Shown here: in pieces, positions 60,002 through 64,000 of the stretch | Numbering within the stretch: position 1 is the stretch's first letter | How the letters are laid out: every line of letters begins with the position of its first letter | Assembly: GCA_965228775.1 (NCBI GenBank) | Contig: OZ245840.1 | Span: 2,852,001 to 2,916,000 of the forward strand | Origin: JANQMY01 sp965228775 | GTDB lineage: Bacteria > Pseudomonadota > Alphaproteobacteria > JANQMY01 | Length of the DNA stretch: 64,000 nt | Direction: 5' to 3' | Position numbers and translations under genes: made by a program | Notes under the pieces: model-generated | Database searches by the model: none | Seen by the model: only the letters and a program-made list of their open reading frames with translations | What the model was told of the DNA's origin: nothing

Positions 60002-61270
60002 TTACAAATCCATCAGCGTAAAAATCTCTTTCGGTTCACGGACACCCCGTAATGCGTGAAAGCCGAGGGAGAGCAAGTCGGTTGTGCATTTGAGGTTGGC
60101 GAAGGCGGATGTTACCAAGACAGAGCGTTCCAAACGCTTCGACAATTCTTCCACACGCACGACTTCATTGACGGCAGGGCCGATCACCGTGAAATCGAGA
60201 CGGTCTTGTGCACCCACATTTCCGTAGGTGACCTTCCCGGTGTGCAAGGCGATGCCTGCTCGCAGGTTCTGAACACCTTCGGGCAGCTCCTCGTCCGGCA
60301 CGGCCGCCAAACGCCGGGTTGCGTCTCGTGCCGCTGAAACGGCCCGGCAACCCATCGTATCCACATCAGCACCCCTTAGGGGAAAGATGGCGAGCAATCC
60401 ATCGCCCACCAGTTTCAACACGTCGCCGCCGCGTTCTTGAACAGGCGTTGCAACGGATTCGTAATAGGCGCTCAAAACCTTGACCACGTCGCCTGGTTTC
60501 GATGAATCGGCGAGCCTGGTAAAGCCGCGCAAATCGGAAAAGAAGACGATGGCGTCAATCTCTTCGCCCTCGCCTCTGTGAATGGATCCGCCGATCACCC
60601 GATGGGCCGCATCTGTGCCGAGATACGTTTCCAGCAGATGGTGCATCACGTGCTGCGAATTCTCGAGTTCCAGCCGCAAGCAGATAAGTGGCATGAGATC
60701 GTAGAGGAAGGTGAGCTGATCGGTGGTGAAGCCTCCAGGGGCGTCCGTGGCCCATGACCAGAAATGACGTGAGCCATCGGTAAACTGAAGCGGCATCGCC
60801 ACATAGTCCGTCGCGCCGTCAGCTTTGATGTCATAGAGGATTGGATAGGGGAGCTTCTCGCCCGCCACATCGAGACGCTGGCGGAAACCCGACGCACCGG
60901 ACTGATTCAGCGCATAGACGGGGCTTTCCAGATACTGCTTGGAATTGATTTCATCAAAAAACCGATCAATTTCTTCGCTTCCCTTGTCACGTTCCCACAA
61001 AAATGTGCGGGCCATGATTTGGGGATGCAGGTCACGCAGCGTTGCGTAGACCCTGAAGATCGGAAATCCCGCAGAAACCAGCCGTTCGCTCAAACTGCTG
61101 ATGAGTTGGGTGGGATGAACAGCCACGCCGGAATGTTCGGCCAGCCAAGACGCAATCTCGTGGCGGGACCAAATATGGCCGTGAGAATCCGGGCGCGGAG
61201 GCAAGGATTGGGCCGCAGAGCCGCTGCTGGCGCCATCTGCACGCTTGATCTTATCCAATTGCTGATCCAT
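60002..61270 (-). CDS. Class III adenylate/guanylate cyclase
   Basis: Makes cyclic nucleotides. The C-terminal cyclase domain (about 235-400) has metal-binding aspartates in FFSDLRGFTRLAD (about 246-258) and LVGDGLLAIFPL (about 290-301). The N-terminal about 225 residues form a soluble sensor-like region without membrane helices. It has 422 residues. The substrate (ATP or GTP) is not fixed here. It is convergent with the UspA gene, 7 bp apart, and divergent from nfuA. Confidence 0.9.
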   Translation of the reverse strand: MDQQLDKIKRADGASSGSAAQSLPPRPDSHGHIWSRHEIASWLAEHSGVAVHPTQLISSLSERLVSAGFPIFRVYATLRDLHPQIMARTFLWERDKGSEEIDRFFDEINSKQYLESPVYALNQSGASGFRQRLDVAGEKLPYPILYDIKADGATDYVAMPLQFTDGSRHFWSWATDAPGGFTTDQLTFLYDLMPLICLRLELENSQHVMHHLLETYLGTDAAHRVIGGSIHRGEGEEIDAIVFFSDLRGFTRLADSSKPGDVVKVLSAYYESVATPVQERGGDVLKLVGDGLLAIFPLRGADVDTMGCRAVSAARDATRRLAAVPDEELPEGVQNLRAGIALHTGKVTYGNVGAQDRLDFTVIGPAVNEVVRVEELSKRLERSVLVTSAFANLKCTTDLLSLGFHALRGVREPKEIFTLMDL

Positions 61271-61325
61271 CTATACCCTCGAACGGCGTAACTCGCCGAA
61301 TTGTGCACATATGGAGCATTGCCTC

Positions 61326-61880
61326 ATGTTTATCCAGACCGAGGAAACCCCAAACCCGGCCACCCTTAAGTTTTTGCCGGGGCGTGATGTATTGGGGACG
61401 GGCGCCATCGACTTTCCGGACGCGGAAGCCGCCGCCAAATCGCCCCTGGCCGCAAAGCTGTTTACCATCGAACAGGTTTCCGGCGTGTTCTTTGGTGCCG
61501 ATTTTATCACGGTCACCAAGTCCGATGGAGAGTGGCAACACCTGAAACCATCGGTTCTGGGCGCCATTATGGATCATTTTGTGTCTGGAGAGCCACTTTT
61601 GGCAGAGGAATCTGCTGAATCTGACGGTCATGCAGCTCATGACGGGCCGGATTCGGAAGTTGTGACACAGATCAAGGAGCTTCTGGATACGCGCGTGCGG
61701 CCTGCGGTCGCCCAAGATGGTGGCGACATCACCTTCCGCAGCTATGAGGACGGTGTCGTCTTCCTAAGCATGAGGGGGGCTTGCGCCGGATGTCCGTCTT
61801 CGACCATGACCCTCAAGCATGGTATCGAGAACATGCTTAAGCACTATATTCCCGAAGTGATGGGCGTGGAGGCCGTCTAG
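61326..61880 (+). CDS. nfuA: NfuA/NifU-type Fe-S cluster carrier
   Basis: The N-terminal Nfu_N domain starts MFIQTEETPNPATLKFLPG, and the C-terminal NifU domain has the cluster-binding CAGC (about 152-155) in GACAGCPSSTMTLK. Delivers 4Fe-4S clusters to apo-proteins. A frame opens 5 codons earlier (61311); ATG 61326 matches the family start and gives 184 residues. Confidence 0.95.
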   Translation: MFIQTEETPNPATLKFLPGRDVLGTGAIDFPDAEAAAKSPLAAKLFTIEQVSGVFFGADFITVTKSDGEWQHLKPSVLGAIMDHFVSGEPLLAEESAESDGHAAHDGPDSEVVTQIKELLDTRVRPAVAQDGGDITFRSYEDGVVFLSMRGACAGCPSSTMTLKHGIENMLKHYIPEVMGVEAV

Positions 61881-61924
61881 GCCAAATCCGGCAACAAAGC
61901 GACAAGAACCAAAAAGGAGACAGT

Positions 61925-62518
61925 GTGGGTAAAGCGGTTAACGATGAAGGCTTGGACATAATCTTTCGCCAGGCGCGAAGCCAAAATGCCTGGCGGGACG
62001 AGCCCATCAGCGACACGCTGATCCGCGCGGTCTATGACCTCACGAAATGGGGCCCCACATCCGCCAATTGTTCTCCGGCCCGGTTTCTTTTCCTGACCTC
62101 CCCCGAGGCGAAGGAACGTTTGGTCCCTCATGTGTTGGGGACAAACGCGGAAAAGACCCGCACCGCTGCCGCCGTTGCCATCGTGGCGCATGATTTGGAA
62201 TTCTATGAGCGCATTCCTGAGCTGTTTCCTCATAATCCGGAAGCACGGGAGTGGTTTTCCGGTGACGCTCAAGTGGCGGAAACCACGGCGTTCCGGAATG
62301 GAACGCTGCAGGGCGCCTATTTGATGATTGCGGCGCGCTCCCTGGGCCTTGATTGCGGCCCCATGTCGGGCTTCGACAATGCGGGCGTGGATGCGGAGTT
62401 TTTCCCCGGCAGCAAGGTCAAATCCAATTTCCTGTGCGCGATTGGTCATGGCGATCCGAAAGGTGTCTTCGAGCGGTCTCCGCGCCTCGCCTTCGAAGAC
62501 GCTTGCCAAATTCTTTAG
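61925..62518 (+). CDS. RutE/HadB-like nitroreductase-family protein (malonic semialdehyde reductase-like)
   Basis: Starts at GTG 61925, with AAGGAG 5 nt upstream. ARSQNAWRDEPISD, YDLTKWGPTSANCSPARFLFLTS (split) and AARSLGLDCGPMSGFDNAGVD are typical of the RutE group, which reduces malonic semialdehyde in uracil breakdown. No other rut genes are near, so the substrate is open. It has 197 residues. Confidence 0.87.
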   Translation: MGKAVNDEGLDIIFRQARSQNAWRDEPISDTLIRAVYDLTKWGPTSANCSPARFLFLTSPEAKERLVPHVLGTNAEKTRTAAAVAIVAHDLEFYERIPELFPHNPEAREWFSGDAQVAETTAFRNGTLQGAYLMIAARSLGLDCGPMSGFDNAGVDAEFFPGSKVKSNFLCAIGHGDPKGVFERSPRLAFEDACQIL

Positions 62519-62576
62519 GCTAAATCCTTCGAGCCACAACCTTTAGACAGCTGCGAATTACCGCTACGGTTGCCCC

Positions 62577-63287
62577 GTGAAGATCTTTGCATTCGATACG
62601 GCACTCGGTGCTTGTTCCGTTGCTTGCCTGCAAGACGGGGTCGAACTTGGTTCCCATTTCGAGCTCATGGCGAGAGGCCATGCCGAAATCTTGATGGACA
62701 GGATTGCGAAAGTCGAAGTGGCTTCGGGCATCGGCGTATCGGACGCCGACAGGTTTGCCGTCACTATCGGTCCCGGGACATTCGCTGGTGTTCGCGTTGG
62801 GCTCGCGGCAGCGAAGGCCTTCGCTCTCGCAACGGACAAGCGCTTAATCGGGGTTTCAACTCTAGAAGCCATTGCCGCCCAAGTCGTGCCGGGTACCGGC
62901 AGTGCGGTGGCGGTTGCCCTGGATGCCCGGCGTGACCAGCTTTACTTCCAGATCTTCGCGCCTGATTTGGCGCCGTTGACCGAGCCCTCGGCGATTTCTG
63001 CCGAGGCCGCCGCGCGGAAAATTGATGCCGTGTTGGCGGATGGCAAAGCGGTTCATTTGATTGGCAGCGGGGCGACACTCGCATCGGACCAAATGCAATC
63101 GGCAGACGGTCTCACCGTGGATCCCACCCCAAGGCAACCATCTGCCCTAGACGTAGGTAAGATTGCGACAGCGGTTTCGGAAGAAAGCACAGGGGATCCT
63201 GTTACACCCCTGTACTTACGGCCGCCGGACGCAAAGCCTCAGAAGCCTTCCGGATTTGTTCAGAAGCTCCGCAATGAACGGAACTGA
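62577..63287 (+). CDS. tsaB: tRNA threonylcarbamoyladenosine synthesis protein TsaB
   Basis: Partner of TsaD and TsaE in t6A37 tRNA modification. Starts at GTG 62577 (KIFAFDTALGACSVACLQDG). The ASKHA-fold motif AVTIGPGTFAGVRVGLAAAKAF is complete (about 61-82), as in family members lacking catalysis. It has 236 residues and overlaps rimI by 14 bp. Confidence 0.95.
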   Translation: MKIFAFDTALGACSVACLQDGVELGSHFELMARGHAEILMDRIAKVEVASGIGVSDADRFAVTIGPGTFAGVRVGLAAAKAFALATDKRLIGVSTLEAIAAQVVPGTGSAVAVALDARRDQLYFQIFAPDLAPLTEPSAISAEAAARKIDAVLADGKAVHLIGSGATLASDQMQSADGLTVDPTPRQPSALDVGKIATAVSEESTGDPVTPLYLRPPDAKPQKPSGFVQKLRNERN

Positions 63288-63768
63288 GATCGTCCAAATC
63301 AGTCCGCTTCCGGGCATCGAAAACGCCTTAGCGGACGTGCACAAGCACGCATTTGAGGTGCCTTGGTCCGTGGAATCGTTTGCAGCGCTCATTCAGCAAC
63401 CCGGTATGGCCATCTGGATCTCCAAAGATGCAGGCCGGGCGAAGGAAACAGGGGAGTCTGAAGCGCTACACGGATTTGTCCTTTGCCGCCAAGCGGGGCC
63501 GGAAGCGGAAATCCTGACCCTGGCGGTGAGGCCCCGGGCGCGGCGCAAAGGCATCGGGAAAGCCCTGGTTATGGCTGTTTGTGGCGCTTCCGAGGGGGCG
63601 GATTCGTCCGTGTTCTTAGAGGTCAATGAAGGCAATGTTCCGGCAATCGGCCTATATGGCGCGCTTGGCTTTGAAATTGTTGGCCGCAGAGCCAAATATT
63701 ACAAACAGGCCGACGGCAGTACCGCCGATGCGTTGGTAATGGTTTGGAAGCAGATGTCGTCGGATTAA
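63274..63768 (+). CDS. rimI: Ribosomal-protein-alanine N-acetyltransferase RimI-like
   Basis: GNAT acetyltransferase. The acetyl-CoA loop RPRARRKGIGKALV and FLEVNEGNVPAIGLYGALGFE are the RimI pattern. ATG 63274 overlaps the end of tsaB; the frame is open much further upstream but inside tsaB. It has 164 residues. Substrate S18 is assumed from E. coli. Confidence 0.92.
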   Translation: MNGTEIVQISPLPGIENALADVHKHAFEVPWSVESFAALIQQPGMAIWISKDAGRAKETGESEALHGFVLCRQAGPEAEILTLAVRPRARRKGIGKALVMAVCGASEGADSSVFLEVNEGNVPAIGLYGALGFEIVGRRAKYYKQADGSTADALVMVWKQMSSD

Positions 63769-63866
63769 CCACTTAAAGGCCGCTATTTCTGGTGGTTTTT
63801 CCCAGTTTGCTTTATGATTCGCGGCACCGGGGATCGCAAACTCGTCCCAATCAAAGGATACTCGAA

Positions 63867-64000
63867 ATGGAAGGAATTGAAGCCCGCTGCATCAAACAAG
63901 GTATGCGCATGACCGAACAAAGGCGGGTTATCGCGCAGGTGCTTGAGCAGGCTCATGATCACCCCGATGTGGAAGAACTTTATCGACGAGCGGCGGCTGT
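63867..64000 (+). CDS. fur: Fur-family transcription regulator, 5' part (runs off the right edge)
   Basis: First 44 residues. RMTEQRRVIAQVLEQAHDHPDVEELYRRAA is the alphaproteobacterial Fur/Mur DNA-binding N-terminus (reported here in parts; residues about 15-44). AAAGGA lies 8 nt before the ATG. The tsaB-rimI-fur order is common in alphaproteobacteria. Whether it senses iron or manganese cannot be told from this part. Confidence 0.88.
   Translation, partial: MEGIEARCIKQGMRMTEQRRVIAQVLEQAHDHPDVEELYRRAAA

Noticed and set aside
1..64000. CRISPR arrays, tRNA or rRNA genes, prophage
   Set aside because: No regularly spaced repeats, no cloverleaf or rRNA-like sequence, and no phage or cas genes were found on reading through. 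This was by eye; a tRNAscan or Infernal run would be firmer.

Overview
The window is a gene-dense, mostly high-GC piece of an alphaproteobacterial chromosome. Gene content and gene order both point there: hemE next to an RP001/DUF299 gene, Tim44-like/mltA/smr, hslVU beside hisBHAF, hrcA-grpE beside rph-rdgB-hemW, rsmI-yraN-gshB, glnD-murJ, and nfuA/tsaB/rimI/fur. I cannot fix the order or genus from sequence alone. No phage, plasmid, insertion sequence with a transposase, CRISPR array, tRNA or rRNA gene was seen.

Layout. 1-917: 5' half of hemE (minus strand) and a 389-bp AT-rich gap with DnaA-box-like sites, most likely the chromosomal replication origin. 918-8537: a mostly plus-strand housekeeping run (PpsR-type regulator, maf, aroE, coaE, dnaQ; secB and fxsA on the minus strand; Tim44-like, mltA, smr). 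8534-12354: a large unrecognised tail-anchored protein and the HslVU protease on the minus strand. 12548-17435: histidine genes hisB-hisH-hisA-hisF-(CYTH/CHAD)-hisE. 17552-24923: PfkB kinase, a lipoprotein, nth, a DUF2244 protein, dapB, dnaJ-dnaK. 25158-30716: a DUF1848 protein, grpE, hrcA, rph, rdgB, hemW. 30846-36943: Sel1 and LppC lipoproteins, rsmI, yraN, a SirB1-type protein, gshB, a nitroreductase. 37112-43283: a more accessory stretch with a small membrane protein, a flavin amine oxidase whose domains are in permuted order, comM, an AT-richer orphan membrane protein and an orphan exported protein. 43303-50560: hybrid histidine kinase, AmpG-type permease, a GNAT acyltransferase, maeB. 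50723-64000: mutS, glnD-murJ, trpS, a UspA protein, an adenylate cyclase, nfuA, a nitroreductase, tsaB-rimI and the start of fur.

The least ordinary content lies between and inside the housekeeping genes. (1) The hemE/RP001 gap looks like oriC. (2) The intergenic gaps carry at least five kinds of palindromic repeat. One family is built as two hairpins whose stems change in a compensated way between copies, and in two places one palindrome sits inside another. (3) The amine oxidase at 37972-39252 carries its C-terminal FAD-binding block at the N-terminus, as a circular permutation would give. (4) The 593-residue protein at 8534-10315 matches no family I recognise.

Functionally the window is dominated by core cell maintenance: protein folding and turnover (DnaKJ-GrpE-HrcA, HslVU, SecB), DNA repair and replication (MutS, Nth, DnaQ, oriC), cell wall (MltA, MurJ, AmpG, DapB, LppC), nitrogen and iron control (GlnD, Fur, NfuA) and histidine synthesis. 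Convincing intrinsic terminators were not found; several gene ends are marked by the palindromic repeats instead.
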